Of a stretch of DNA of 64,000 nucleotides, positions 1 to 12,515 are shown piece after piece (within the stretch, counting starts at the first letter, position 1; each line of letters opens with the position of its first letter). A program made the position numbers and the translations under genes. Location: NCBI RefSeq assembly GCF_965363235.1, contig NC_134851.1, forward strand, positions 24,415,847-24,479,846, in the 5' to 3' direction. The notes beneath the pieces were generated by a model. The model made no database searches and was not told where the DNA came from. It worked only from the letters and a program-made list of their open reading frames with translations. This stretch comes from Mytilus galloprovincialis (taxonomy: Eukaryota; Mollusca; Bivalvia; Mytilida; Mytilidae).

Positions 1-483
1 GTGATAAAATTTAGTAAATGTTTTAACAAAAACAAAAATCATATTTTATTTTATATCTCGTAGCTAATGCTCCTATAACAAAAAGGTACATTTAAGGCTG
101 ATCACTTTTCAAGAGGCCTCACTGATCTTCTATAGTTAGTATAACCATAACTTTTGATCATCTAAACATATTACAACATTGTTTTCAACAGTTAGTAAAT
201 AGGTGTAAAAAAACATTTTAAAATTAGTAATTACTGGTAATAACTGGACCGTTTCAGGAATTACTTGTATTTACTAAGTGCATTGGGGATTACGTGTAAT
301 TACTAAATTTAAGTAATTACTTGTAATTCCTAATTTCACCTATTTACTGTAACATCTATATTAATTTTCTCATACACATAAGTGTAACGAAATCAGAGAT
401 AAACCTTTTAATTAGATTAGTTCGTCTAATTTACAAATGTAGTATTATATGTAGTAAATTTACTGGCTTATTTAATAAAGGAT
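1..483. other. AT-rich sequence with GTAATTAC repeats
   Basis: No gene recognised. Positions 220-345 carry an imperfect array of TAATTACT/GTAATTAC words on alternating strands, a low-complexity repeat. Confidence 0.45.
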
Positions 484-660
484 TTGAATAAGAATGTGTC
501 CATAGTACATAAATGCCCCACTCGCACTATCATTTTCCATGTCTAGTGGACCGTTGAATTGAGGGTCAGAACTCTATATTTGGCATTAAAATTAAAAAGA
601 TCATATGATATAGAATATGTGTACTGAGTTTTAAAAAAAAAATATATCTGTACATTAACT
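484..660 (+). repeat. GGAC-tailed dispersed repeat, truncated copy
   Basis: The stretch 'aatgtgtccatagtacataa' plus 'ccccactcgcactatcatt' recurs at 25500, and the later 'aaagatcat...gaacatgt...' part recurs at 17460 and 25600. This copy lacks the GGAC-rich tail seen at 17560 and 25695. Confidence 0.6.
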
Positions 661-889
661 TCACTTTCAGGTATAGAGATGTGATTTTTTTTCTGAGACA
701 AGTGCTTGTGACAATCCAAAAGAACTTGTAGTCATACGATGTTCAGTACTTCAGTACTTTGATTGTTTGAAAACGAGGTAAAATACCCTGTCACATTCGG
801 TATGTGTTTTTGTTAGACCTTTTTTTTCTTCTGTTTTGTATCGATCTCATGCGTTAAGCTCTTTCCACTGATTTGTATAGTTTGTTCTT

Positions 890-1245
890 ATGCTGTGCTG
901 TAACAAAACTGCCCCAGCTGCTAACAAGCATGTTAAACGCCACAATATATTGCATGTGCCTGCTCCAACTCAGGAGCATGTAGTTCAGTGGTTGTCGTTT
1001 GTTGATGTCTTTTATATGTGTTTTTCGTAGTTCATGTTGTTTTGAAATAGGCCGTTATTTTTCTAAATTGAACTGTTTCATATTTTTCAATTCATGGACT
1101 AGTGTAGCCGACAATACCGTATGTTTTTTCTCATTGTTGAAGATTATATGGTTGCCTATATATAATTGCTTACATCCACTACATTTGAACTTTATGGGAT
1201 AGTTGACTCATTTGCATTAATACCAAATCTCTTTATTAAAAGTTG
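890..1245 (+). repeat. Diverged copy of dispersed repeat family M
   Basis: It shares order and words with the copy at 3345-3895: 'caggag..', 'gttgtcgtttgttgatgt', 'taggccgtta', 'attgttgaag', then a tail resembling 'agttgtctcattggcactca'. No protein family is recognised in its short frames. The family label is mine. Confidence 0.5.
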
Positions 1246-1714
1246 AGGGGTGTGTGGAAAAGATTTAATAGTTGTACAGCTGTAAATTCATGTAAGAGAC
1301 GAGTCTTTGAACTGCAAAGTTAATTGAATAAAATGAACGCATCAAAAGACACCATTCACGTAAACTATAGGGGATGAGTTAGAATTGAGAAAATGAATTT
1401 CAATTTATTCAATTATGTTTGGCTTTATTAAAAGTATGTTATAATTTGCACATTATGTATACATGGGTTTCTCTAATACTTTGTCAATTTCTGTATTTGT
1501 GGTTCGTTTGATCACAGTTCTTCAGTGGTTTTTAAAAATCCGATAATGACGTCGAATTTTCTTGCTTTCCTCTGTATTTCCTATTGTGACGGCATGAAAA
1601 AAGGCGACCATGCCTGATGACGTCACATGCATAGAAAGAACACATCTGTTTGCAGATCATTCAAAAAGAAAGAATGCGTTTGTCTGCACATTGTTTGAAA
1701 ATCATTCGAGAAAC
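1246..1714. other. No gene recognised
   Basis: AT-rich sequence. A short frame at 1610-1816 runs into a foldback element and has no recognisable domain. Confidence 0.4.
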
Positions 1715-1881
1715 AGATTCTACCACTGCATCTCGTGTAATACTATATTTATCCACTCTCGACAGGTAAATTTAAAATATTTAAAACACTCGCGGATCGG
1801 CAGCCTCGCGTTTTAAATTTGAAAATTTAACTGTCTCGAGTGGATAAATATAGTATCACACTCGATGTAGTGGTAGAATCT
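1715..1881. mobile_element. Foldback MITE, 167 bp
   Basis: Positions 1715-1775 and 1822-1881 are inverted copies: AGATTCTACCACTGCATC on the left against AGATTCTACCACTACATC on the right read in reverse, continuing through ATACTATATTTATCCACTC. The roughly 45-bp loop is GC-richer (CGCGGATCGGCAGCCTCGCG). I found no target duplication. Confidence 0.75.
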
Positions 1882-2825
1882 ATATTTACCCGAACACATT
1901 AAACAGTAAGCATATCTGATTTATATAAATGAAACATGCATACACAATTTGGATGATGCTATAATTTGTGTCTTCTTCGCATTAACAGTATTCAAAATTA
2001 ACCATATACACAATCTAGGAACAGATCGTCCTTCGAAAACTATAAAAACAATACAAATTTGCTCTTAGACAGACATATGAAACTTGATTAAATAAATGTA
2101 TGAGCGCATCGGAAAAAATGCACAAAATGTTATTTAAATTTTATATAATAAATGACGCCATAAGCTTATACCATTGCAGTTTACATTATATCAGTTATAT
2201 GTGTATATATAGTGTTCCGGTGTTTTCACTTAAGTGTTGTTTGTAATGGTGTAGAATACGGACATATTTGAAGTTTTCAATTCACACATATATAAATATA
2301 TAAATCATTGTCATTGACATTGACATATTATCGTAATAAATGAATGGATTAAAATCTTTAAAAAAAAAGCAATATACAAGTATAGAAAACGACTTACTTC
2401 AGCCAGAACTATAATTAAAATGTTCAACCAGCCATAGTTTTGATGTGAACGATAGTACAATTTAGTTCACTCTGTAGTAAAATATAAGTATTTCCTTATT
2501 CGATGCATCCACATATCCGTTTTATTCCCTACTCGTTTATTTACATTTTCCTTATACATGATATTTTGTATAGTATATTATTGTATATATATATATACAC
2601 AGATTGAATAAAAAGAAGTCTAAATAAATTGTCAGTGTAAAAAAAATATACTTATATAGTTTACATCTGTATTCACATTGTTTAACCTCAAGAGGTAATG
2701 AATCTAACAAATAATTTCAAAAAACTAGTTCAACCACGCTGCATTGTTTTGGCCTGTCTCAAATCCCGATTCTCTGAACTTTGTTAGTCGTGTATGTTTT
2801 TTTCTTTTAGTTACTTGTGTATATT
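1882..2825. other. No gene recognised
   Basis: AT-rich intergenic-type DNA with a short (TA)n run near 2585-2600. Nothing coding is supported. Confidence 0.4.
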
Positions 2826-3008
2826 TCAGAGTTTAGTATGATGACTATTATCACTGAACCAGTATGCATTTTTTAAGGGCCAGATGAAGAACCCCTCGTG
2901 TGCGGGAGTTTCTCGCTGCATTAAAGACCCATTGGTAGCCTTCGGCTGACTCCTTGGTCGAGTTATTGTCTTTTTGACATATTCCCAATTTCCATTCTTA
3001 ATTTTATT
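2826..3008 (+). repeat. 5'-truncated 3' tail of a Penelope-like element
   Basis: It matches the end of the PLE at 18768-21395: 'ggccag.tgaag', 'gcgggagtttctcgctgcat', 'tggtagccttcggctg', 'ggtcgagttattgtcttttt' and the terminal 'ccaatttccattcttaattt'. No upstream element sequence is present, as expected from incomplete reverse transcription. Confidence 0.7.
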
Positions 3009-3344
3009 AATGCAACACATATGGACACTGCCATGTTACTGACTTGGAACAGGTAAGACAAAATAAAAATGCTAAAACGACTTTATGATGCATGATTTTT
3101 TATTATTAATTGTTTTTAGCTTTTAACTAGCTTTCAGTAACTGTGAGTACTATCAAATCGTATTTTCTTGTTAATTTGACCTGTTGATACTGTTTATAAT
3201 GCTTTTTTGTTATTTTATATCAAAATGGAACTTGTCTATATACCAACTTTGATTATTTGGAATATCTTCTAATTTTCACTTACTACATTTTTTTTTCTTC
3301 AAAAGTTATAATTTTCAAAGGGTTAAATATTTCGCAGTGGTGTC

Positions 3345-3895
3345 TTGCCATGGCTTTGTTTGGACTTGTTTGTTTGCTTTTTGGCTTGAATGTTTGTCCT
3401 TTATATTTTATTAACTGTGCATTTGCATTCAGATATCGCAGATCAAATTTATTCGTTCATAGTGTATTAATTTACGTTTTTTAATTGAGTTAAGCCTGCC
3501 AATTGATATTTTATCGTCTGTTTTTCTATGTTGTGATGTTATGCTATTGTTTCAGAAAAAGGGAGAAGGTTTGGTAGCATTAAAACGTTTAATCCCGCTG
3601 CAAATGTTTGCACCTGTCCTAAGTCAGGAATCTGATGTACAGTAGTTGTCGTTTGTTTATGTAATTTATAAATGTTTCTCGTTTCTCGTTTTTTTTTATA
3701 TAGATTAGACCGTTGGTTTTCCCGTTTGAATGGTTTTACACTAGTAATTTTGGGGCAATTTATAGCGTGTTGTTCGGTGTGAGCCAAGGCTCAGTGTTGA
3801 AGGCCGTACATTGACCTATAATGGTTTACTTTTTTAAATTGTTATTTGGATGGAGAGTTGTCTCATTGGCACTCACACCACATCTTCCTATATCT
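3345..3895 (+). repeat. Long copy of dispersed repeat family M
   Basis: It contains 'cctaagtcaggaatctgatg', 'gttgtcgtttgtttatgt', 'gaccgttggttttcccgttt', 'gaaggccgtacattgaccta' and 'gagttgtctcattggcactc'. The same blocks, reversed, occur at 13745-13985 and 53855-54115, and in plus orientation at 24437-24515. Its frames are shared repeat sequence, not a host gene. Confidence 0.7.
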
Positions 3896-3934
3896 ATTTC
3901 AAACAAGTTGGATAAGCACTACATGCTAGATGAA

Positions 3935-4045
3935 CGACACCTCCAGTTTCGGAAGTTTATCGCTGCACTGAAGACCCATTGGTGGCCTTCAGCTGTTGTG
4001 TAATTTTTGATCGGGTTGTTGTACCTTTGACACTCTCAATTTTAT
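3935..4045 (+). repeat. Decayed PLE 3'-tail fragment
   Basis: It carries 'gctgcactgaagacccattg', 'gtggccttcagctgttgtgt', 'tcgggttgttgta' and 'ctctcaattttatgaat', a diverged version of the terminal part of the PLE ending at 21395. Confidence 0.55.
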
Positions 4046-4860
4046 GAATCAAAAGCATTTAAGAAAACATCTTTATTTGGCTGTAAATTGGTCGTGGCAT
4101 TTAATTCATAAAAAAGAAACACAACCAACTTGTCAATTAAATCTTGTTGATGATTAAATTACTAAAGGGTGATCAAGCAGAATCAAAGTTATCTCAGAGG
4201 CCGAAGCAGCTTGAAGTAAATTCGGCTAGTCCATTCATAATAAATAAAAGCACCAAACTCAGTATGTTAAATATGCCATGACGCTGGTAATATAATCTTT
4301 ATTCTAGAAATGAAACGATAAATAAAAACCAGCAGAAAATGTTCATAATGAGAAAGTGGGAGGGCGGGTACTTTATATAGCCTCAGTCAAGCTACGTGTT
4401 AGTTTTGAAATCAAATGATAAAACCACACGAGGTAAATTGCACGGACTTTCAATTCGCGACCGTAACTAATAAGCAAATGAAAATGGCCAGTAAAATATG
4501 AATCTAACAGACTGTCATTCAAAATCATAACAAGTTGCAAAATTACAATAACTGAATTTACTAACTATTGAATTAAATTCAAATAATAATGTTTACATTA
4601 CGGGAATTTCGTTTTTTCCAAAACAGTGCGAAGCAAGCCGATTTAAAAACTTAGTAGCTTCTTCCGGCTAATATCGCATGCCTTTCCGTTACTTTTTCGC
4701 ATTAAATTCATAAAGGAAAGTCCCAATTCAAATCATGCAAATGGCAAAATACAATTGTTTACTTTTCACACATTATGACTTGGATTGAGAGTTGTTTCAT
4801 TGCCACTCACACCTTATCTCCTTATTTTGATGTTTTGGACTATTAAACACATTGTGAACA
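4046..4860. other. No gene recognised
   Basis: AT-rich sequence. Positions 4775-4835 resemble one unit of the minisatellite at 5190-5890 ('attatgacttggattgagag'). Confidence 0.4.
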
Positions 4861-4945
4861 GAGAGCCATAGTGTAGTGGTTAGTGCATTGGACTACTAAC
4901 AAAAGGGTTCCTGGTTCGATCCCCGTTCCGGAGATAAAATGTCAG
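4861..4945 (+). repeat. tRNA-like SINE head or tRNA pseudogene
   Basis: An A-box-like TAGTGTAGTGGTTAGTGC and a B-box GGTTCGATCCC are spaced as in a tRNA gene, and the D-stem can pair. The acceptor and anticodon stems do not pair convincingly, so this is not a functional tRNA. It most resembles the RNA polymerase III promoter head of a tRNA-derived SINE, followed by an A-rich stretch. Confidence 0.55.
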
Positions 4946-4974
4946 GGACTTAAAAAGATTTAAAAATAAATATA

Positions 4975-5141
4975 CTGTGGATTCATTTATTTTCGTGGGC
5001 ACCAATTTTCGTGGATGAAGGAAAACTTGCATATTCGTGGACATTTAATTTCGTTGTTTTGCTGAAGTCTTTATACGTGGTTCACCTATTCCCACGAAAT
5101 CCACGAAAATTGGTATCCAACGAATAATAATGAATCCACAG
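4975..5141. mobile_element. TA-flanked MITE, 167 bp
   Basis: The ends are inverted repeats: CTGTGGATTCATTTATTTTC on the left and, read in reverse, CTGTGGATTCATTATTATTC on the right. Both continue into ACCAATTTTCGTGGAT. TA dinucleotides flank both ends, fitting a Tc1/mariner-type target duplication. It has no coding capacity. Confidence 0.75.
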
Positions 5142-5189
5142 TAGGTTAATGCTGCTACAAAGCAAGCACTCGCACCCGCAAAGTGGAAA

Positions 5190-5890
5190 GTGATTGATAT
5201 GAATTGCAATAATTTGTTGAATTGGATGGAGATAGGTCTCATTTGCACTGATACCGCATCTTCTCATATCTATGACTATCTGATTACCAAGTATTTTGAG
5301 TTTGTACACATTTGTCTTTGGATGGATAATTATTTCAATACTATTCATTGCTACTCATATCATAATAACCTCTCATTTCTATATATTGGTTTTTATAGAC
5401 ATTGTGACTTGGATGAACAGTTGTACCATTTGCACTGATACCACAGCTCCTTATATCGTTGACAGCCGTGGTTGACAACCAAGAAATAAAGTTTGTACAC
5501 ATTGTGACTACGATGGATGATTATCTCATTGCTATTAATATCATATCTACTTATTTCTATGCATTGGTGTTTATACACATTGTGACTTGGATTGAGAGTT
5601 TTCTCATTAGCTTTAATACCACATCTTTGCATTTCTACGGTCGGTTAATTACCGAGTATTGCGAGTTTGTACACATTGTGACTACGATGAATGATTATCT
5701 CATTGGTACTCATTACGAACAATATCATATATTCTTCTTGCTATATCTTCGTTATTATTCACATTATGACTTGGAGGGAGAGTTGTGTGATGAACACTCT
5801 TTTCATTTCTATGTCCCCTTAAGTATTTTGAGTTAGTACACATTGTGACTATGTCATTGGTACTCATTGCTATTCGTAACATATCTACCA
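5190..5890 (+). repeat. Minisatellite, units of about 165-190 bp
   Basis: The phrase 'gtttgtacacattgtgacta' or a variant recurs near 5298, 5487, 5668 and 5834, each followed by '..gatgattatctcattg.ta' and a second 'cacattgtgacttgga' block. The frames on both strands here are repeat translations. Confidence 0.7.
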
Positions 5891-6715
5891 AATACATGTA
5901 ATTTGTTTTTGTTGGTATTGCAACATGTTTAAAACAAATTACACCTTTGTATCTCCTGTAAGAGTAATCATTGCTCCCAGGCGTACACGAACCTACTACA
6001 TGAGGTGAAATGTTATTGATGAAAATCTGCATACTGTATTCACCAAGTTATATTCAAATGCTTGACATTTGTCATTGGTAGTGCAATAACTGGCACAGTA
6101 CATTGTATCTTTAGTATCAGATATCGTTTTTTAGTCCGACCCATCATTATAAATATTACATTCTGAATGTTCGCGAATGACACTCAACCTATCAGAAAAC
6201 CCAGTAGCAAAAATACCTTAAAAAAGAAAAACAATAGATTTTTTGCATTTCTTCGCTACTATATTTTCGCAATTAGAATTTATTATGAATTAACGATACT
6301 ATTATTTTGTTCACAACATGCATAATGTTATACATGCTACTGAGATATCGTGACACCAAATCGCCTGCACTGTAACGCGCGATAGACCACACGACCACCT
6401 GGTCTCATAAAAAATTAAGCTACCGGTGGCCGAATGTTACCTTTCCACGTCAGTTTTAATCTAGCGTCGTATTACAGTATACATGTATGATATATAATGC
6501 ATCAAGGTGTTATTTTTACATATCAGCTAAATTATCTATTGCAAAGGATCCTACAAATTAATGTAAGATACAGTCAAAGAAATAATTATATTTATAAGTA
6601 CGTCTGAACCAAATCAAGATTTGAGTCTTATTAAACTATTTGTCTTATCCTTATATCAAGTTCGATGGGATAGAGGTGTTCAAAACAGTTATCAAGTTTT
6701 GAAATATTTGGTTAG
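5891..6715. other. No gene recognised
   Basis: AT-rich, with no coding signal or inverted-repeat structure that I can support. Confidence 0.4.
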
Positions 6716-9593
6716 GGACTGTACAATATTTATCTGAGGGTTGGGTCGGTGTACAGCAAATATTAAAAAAAACGTTACGTCCCGCTTCAATTAATAAAAA
6801 CAAAGTCCTTGCCCCGCTGGAAAAATTGAAACACATATATATTGAAACATGATATTGTTTAACTAAAATGCACAACATTCAATAATACATGTATATCAGA
6901 ATGATATTTTAACTAAAATGCATAACATTTAATAATACATGTATATCATTTATTATTTCAACTGAAATGCATATCATTCAATATTTTAAAATTTTATTTT
7001 ATTTAAGGAAGTCAAATTAGGAGCGCTGTGATTGAATGTAAGGGTACAATATATTTTTGTGTATTTATCTATGAATAACTGCAGTGTGTATTTTTACAAA
7101 ATAAATTTTGAAACATACAGTGAAACCTGGGTAAACCGAACCCTGATAAAACCGAATTTCAGTTTAAACCGAACAATTTTCAAAGTCCCACAAAATTTCC
7201 CTATCAATTAACGTTAATCTAACCTGAAAAAACCGAACCCTGTCAACACCGAATTCCGAACGCTTTTTGAAGGCTCGTTAGTAAATTTGTATCTAAAAAT
7301 TACCTGTCAAAATCGATCAATACCAATCAAAACAATAAAATATTATTAATTATTTGCATGATTTAATTAAACAAACACAGGATGGCAGAGTATCCCCGAA
7401 GGTATTTGATGTTCAATGAACTTGTGAGTTGTTATTACAAAACTAATTAGCATGTCTGTGTCCATGTATAAAGTGATTTATTTTGTAAAGAAACGTTAAA
7501 CTGGTCAGCTACCCCCATCGCCGATAATGACAAGAAAGGAACTTTCCCTCAGATCAATTAAATGCACCTTACTCAAATAATTACGGCCACAAAATCGAAA
7601 CTGCCTTTCTGTAGCTGAACTGTTTAATTAAATAATAGTTTTAAAGCCTTTGACCGGATTAAGAAGTCGTGCAACACAACAAGGTCAATGGATTTCGATT
7701 GCTGGATTCCCGTGAGAGGCCCTATATATTTGATTCGAATGCTCCCGAAGACTTCCGTTAGCTATTTAGCAACAATAAAGTCCGAGAATAAACTGGACCC
7801 CTGCTGTTGTTTCACTGTTATTGTGTGCCGAAGTATCAATCAGCGGGTAACCAGTTTAGTCCGAGAACTCGTGTGAACAATGACGTTCCCGATTCAACTA
7901 CGGAATCGTCATTTGACAGTGACTGTGAATCTGAATTGGTCGGTGAATTAACGGATGAGAAAATAATTATAAAAAGCAAAATCGCTTCACGTCGGACATC
8001 TCCCAACGACGAGCATGATTGACGGAGTGGCGCGTTTGATTTATAAACACAAATGTAGAAAAACGTCTATCTTCATCCTCTTTTGTTTTTACATTTACAT
8101 CTAAATCAACACAAAAATAAACTGTCGTCTGTTGTGTCACCTATTATCCCTTGTCAGTAAATGCCAAAATTATTTTGGTGTCGACTTCCGTTTACCTCTA
8201 CAATCCGAACACCTGTGAAAACCGAACAAAACGCAAAGTCCCGTGGGTGTTCGGTTTGGACAGGTTTCACTGTATTTAAATATTTTCTAGAGAATTATTG
8301 GAAAATACTTCCAAAATTTCATAAATTTGGTGTTCAATGACAGTGGGCATCATACTTCAGTTACCTTATACCATTTTGAAGCTTTTGATTAGTACATTTG
8401 ATTTTTATCACAAAGAATAAAAAAATATTCACTAGTCTAAGAACAATACTGTGTTGAGAAAAGTGCTGATTCATCATTATAAATCAAATTGATGGGTACT
8501 GATATAAAACTTATATAAAAATATATGCTAGGAGTTCAATATTAACTATATTGTATAAAATACACCAAACTATAGTTCTTTTGTATTTCTTTTCACCTTT
8601 CGCAATATAGAGTTCAATTGGAAACACCAGAATTCAAGTCGCGACAAATGTTTTTAACTGAGATGTTTGCCTTGTTTGTTGTGTAATTCCCTAAATGTAT
8701 TACTTTGGGTATTTCTCTAGCTATAATATTTTGTTCTGGTTAAGTTTGTACTGTTTATGGAATAAGGCAATATTTAGTCATACTAGAAGCATTTTTAGTG
8801 TTACAATTGTCCATCTAAGAAAAAAGAGGCCCACTTGAGGCCAAATTTAGATAGAATTTATATTCTCCTGTGTAAAGATTTGTTTACATTCTTGGCAATT
8901 CATGCAAAAAAGCATTTCAATAGTGCTGAATTTTGTAGTTTCTATCTTTTATTATATCAGGCATATATAATTTTCATTTTCTACTGTTTGCAAGGACTTT
9001 TGTTGGAAATCATTACTCCCAAGGGACATAATTCAGCTTTTTCATACATAAAGTTGTAATTCTTTTAATGTTTAAGAATTAAATTTTATTATGTGAAAGA
9101 TTTATTTAAAATGCAACTGAAGTTTTTTCATATTTTAGCATTTATGTTATGTCATATGTTTAATTTACAAAACATTGTTTATAGTTTTCCAGATATTTTA
9201 TTTATATAGACAATGCTTACTAATAATGTACTATAAGCAATTGAATATTTTTTAAAGTGCCAAACATTTATTTTTCTTATTTTAGTTTCAAAATTCTTTG
9301 TACGTACAATGTACATGTATATTTTATACATTCTGTTGATCAGAATTTCATTTTTTTTTAATATATTGAAGCACTGTATTAGGTTATTTTGTTTTAGATT
9401 CAATTGTGCTTTTATTCTATCAAGTTACTTTTTCCTAAAGAAATCACACATATATGTGTTCATAAGAATATTTAGACCCGCAAAATGTTTGTTACAAAAA
9501 ACTTTGCGCCCCGCTCATTAATTGCATAAAAAAAGTATTTGCCCCGTCCATGTTTGTACCGGCCCCACCCTCAGATAAATATTGCACAGTTCC
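6716..9593. mobile_element. Terminal-inverted-repeat element, 2.9 kb, non-coding, host of a nested element
   Basis: The left end GGACTGTACAATATTTATCT matches the right end read in reverse, GGAACTGTGCAATATTTATC, both continuing TGAGGG(T)GGG(G/T)CGGT. Later blocks containing 'ttaat' and 'gccccg' also correspond. TTAG lies immediately outside both ends (6712-6715 and 9594-9597), a possible 4-bp target duplication. No transposase is visible. The family is not assigned. The 7118-8272 element is inserted inside it. Confidence 0.7.
7118..8272. mobile_element. pogo/Tigger-like DNA transposon, internally deleted
   Basis: The ends are CAGTGAAACCTGGGTAAACC and, in reverse, CAGTGAAACCTGTCCAAACC, flanked by TA on both sides (7116-7117 and 8273-8274). 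This is the typical pogo/Tigger terminus with repeated ACCGAA words. A frame at 7876-8022 reads ...ESELVGELTDEKIIIKSK..., resembling the acidic C-terminal tail of pogo-type transposases (LTDEEI). The catalytic DDE region is missing, so this is a non-autonomous relic. Confidence 0.75.
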
Positions 9594-9597
9594 TTAG

Positions 9598-11636
9598 AGA
9601 AAGTAATCTATACAGTTGAAAGTGAATTCCTAGGATTCTTCTAACTTATTGTATGTCTTCATAAGAAATGTCCTGTACGAAGTCATCATCACATGTCAAA
9701 AGGAACAATTTGGGAAGAAAAGGGCACAGCTATTTCCTAATGTGAGTTATGAGGAAGTGCGAGAGTCGTTGGCCAGGAGGAGTCTGTAAATAAATATATT
9801 GCCTAGTTAAAACTTGAAAGCATAATTTTGAATATAGTGTCTTACAAAATAATGCAGAATAATGCCAATGAAGGAAATAATTGTGCAAACGTTTTTACAT
9901 AAATCAGCCGCTGTAATCACAAAAGGTGTACATGATATTCTAAACAAACCTTCTCACCTTCCAGATAAACCCAAATGACGCCCCTTTGCAAACAAGGATT
10001 ATTAAAAAAATAAAGAACCCCTTAATATGGAGTGTAAAGTATTTAATGGCGTATTGGACATATATAATAATCTTTTTAAAACCTCCTTACAATGTACCGT
10101 CTTTATATTTCAATAGATGATATATTGTTATTTCCATAAATTAAGTGGCATAGTTGGTGTTGCAGGTGACGATGTTATCATCCGTGCGGTTTCGAGGATT
10201 TTTTCCTTTTAATGTTAAGGTGAAATTCAACTAGATTCTTGGCCACTATATAACTGTAAAAACAAAAGTTTGTTTTTTCAAGACAGTTATTTTTTCCAAA
10301 TTTAGAACGTCAGTCTGACATATAATCATGTAGTCTCTCGAGAAATGAAAGATCGTATCATACTCGGTACATTGGTATAATTTTAATGAATAACGAGTAG
10401 TTTTTTCAACGGAAGCTGATTTTATTTAAGAATTTATATTCAATTATCAATGCACTAAATTGTAACAAAAAGGTATACAGGTACCCAATATCCTTGGTCA
10501 ATAGCGCGTACAGATATGATAAAATATTGCATTTTTTTTCAAATCAGCTATTAAACATGTTACTTATATTTCATGATCAACGAAATAGATTAAGTTAATA
10601 AATACATCAGCTTTAGATAAATTTACAGACAATTTACAAAATGCATCAATGCAAAAAATACGATACTTCATGCGGGTTTAATACAATTAACACGAAAAAA
10701 ATGCTGTTTACTCAACATGTACCCACGAAAGCTGCGATATTGGTGTCTAACAAATAAAACTGAATTTACAAAATTACATTCTACATGTTGTCGTACTTGA
10801 AACCATCTTGATATTTCTTTTGAAAAAGAAAGAATGGTAGTTCTTGTTCGATTAAACACTAAATAAAAACAATAGAGTACAAATAGTTCTCATGTTTAAT
10901 TGGTAACATTTTTAAAGATCTAGCTGCTGGTTTTTTTTGGTATTTGAAAGTGCACTGGCATTTATGTAGTCAGTATTATATAACCAGTGGTGGTTAACAA
11001 TAAGAAAAATCAGTATATTCAAATATGCATAACTGTTTAGTACTTTACGAAATACAGAGGGAACATATGAGAAAAGATTGTATCCAAAAGAACTTAATAA
11101 ATCCTACAAGAACAGTCAGTATTGTCTACTTTTAGACAAACCTGTATTGGTACAAATCAATAAATACAATAAAAATTAAAAACCAATTGTTTAGAGAACA
11201 ATGTAATGTCTTTCCATCAAAGAAACATGTATTTTGATATGAAAAGAGTGAATTCGGTTTTAAATGTCATTTCCAGCGTCATATGATAGCTTATTGTACG
11301 CATTTTAAAAAAAAGACACTTAGCTTTCTATACAATATTCTAAAAAAACGGAGAAAATTTGTTACTTCTGGCTTGAAAAATGTTGATTCCGGTGTTATAT
11401 AGCCATTCTTCCCCCATGCCTGGTGTGAGTCAATTTTTCTCCTTGGGAAATTTTGGATCATTGCAGTTCTTCCCCCGCGGAAATTTGGCAATACTTATAG
11501 ATATAGTCACTTTCCGACCATACCCATCTTTCCCCCATATAATAGATTTCATTATGTTTATATATAAATCTGAAAATTAAATCCAACAGAGTCAAAATTA
11601 GATTTTTATGCTGACAAATATCCATTTTGAATTTAC
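9598..11636. other. No gene recognised
   Basis: AT-rich sequence. Short frames at 10668-10859 and 11291-11664 have no recognisable domain or splice context. Confidence 0.4.
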
Positions 11637-12507
11637 TAGTGATGTCAAATCGGTTAAGATTCACTAATCGATTACTCGTTGGATTTACCGAGCGATACTC
11701 GAGTACTCGATCGGTAACACATTTACAAATGGAAATACAGAGTAATACCCATTTTAAGTGATGTTGGTCGTTGCCTTATAAAGCTAAAGCACTCAACATT
11801 ATAACATAAGACTAGATAAGGAATTTTATATCATAGCTAATAGCCCATTAACTTAATGGGCTAACCATTTAAGCTAACAATAATCTGATCAAGTTGTTAA
11901 TTAATATGTATAGGAAAATGATTACTCAAACTTAGGACTCTTATAATAATGAGTATAATAGTCCAAGCTTAAGCTCACATAACAGTATTTACGCAAAAAA
12001 AAAACACCACACATTTAACTTTTATTAAAAGGGTGAAGGTTAGATCTTACTGATGCTTTCAATCATTTTCTGAGGGCCTACAAAGGGTGCAAGGAATGTG
12101 TTCTCATTGCAAAATATTATCTTATCAACTTTCTCTGCGACAAGTCGATTTCTCAACTTTTTTTAAGTAACTTATAGTCCTGCTAATGAAAATATATGCT
12201 CTGAGGGTACAGAGTTTGGGAAAAGATCATTATTAGCTAAACGTGTATCATCCTTGGAAATTTCATCTTTGTCATGTCTGGGATCAGTACATATGTTCCT
12301 GGTCATATATATTCTTCTCTTTTTGGAGCAATTTATAAGGACAACAATAGGCAAACATTTGAATCGTATTTTAATCCTTATTATATTTGATTAATAAAAA
12401 AAATTATGTTGAGGCTTAAGAATGCCACAACATCCTAACATTTAACCGATTAGTCGAGTATTATTTTGGTACTCGGTACTACCGAGCGATACTCGATAAA
12501 ATCCCTA
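11637..12507. mobile_element. Non-autonomous hAT element, 871 bp
   Basis: The left end TAGTGATGTCAAATCGGTTA and the reversed right end TAGGGATTTTATCGAGTATC fit hAT termini of the T/CAGGGATG type, with ACTCG/CGAGTA subterminal words on both sides. The flanks are GAATTTAC (11629-11636) and CAATTTAC (12508-12515), an 8-bp target duplication with one mismatch, diagnostic of hAT. There is no transposase, only short random frames. Confidence 0.82.
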
Positions 12508-12515
12508 CAATTTAC

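Noticed and set aside
3539-3787. 82-codon minus-strand frame
   Set aside because: It is the translation of dispersed repeat family M, which has several copies in this window; not a host protein.
4861-4945. Functional tRNA gene
   Set aside because: A and B boxes are present, but the acceptor and anticodon stems do not pair; better explained as a SINE head or pseudogene.
5082-5632. Overlapping frames on both strands with repeated wording
   Set aside because: Translations of a minisatellite.
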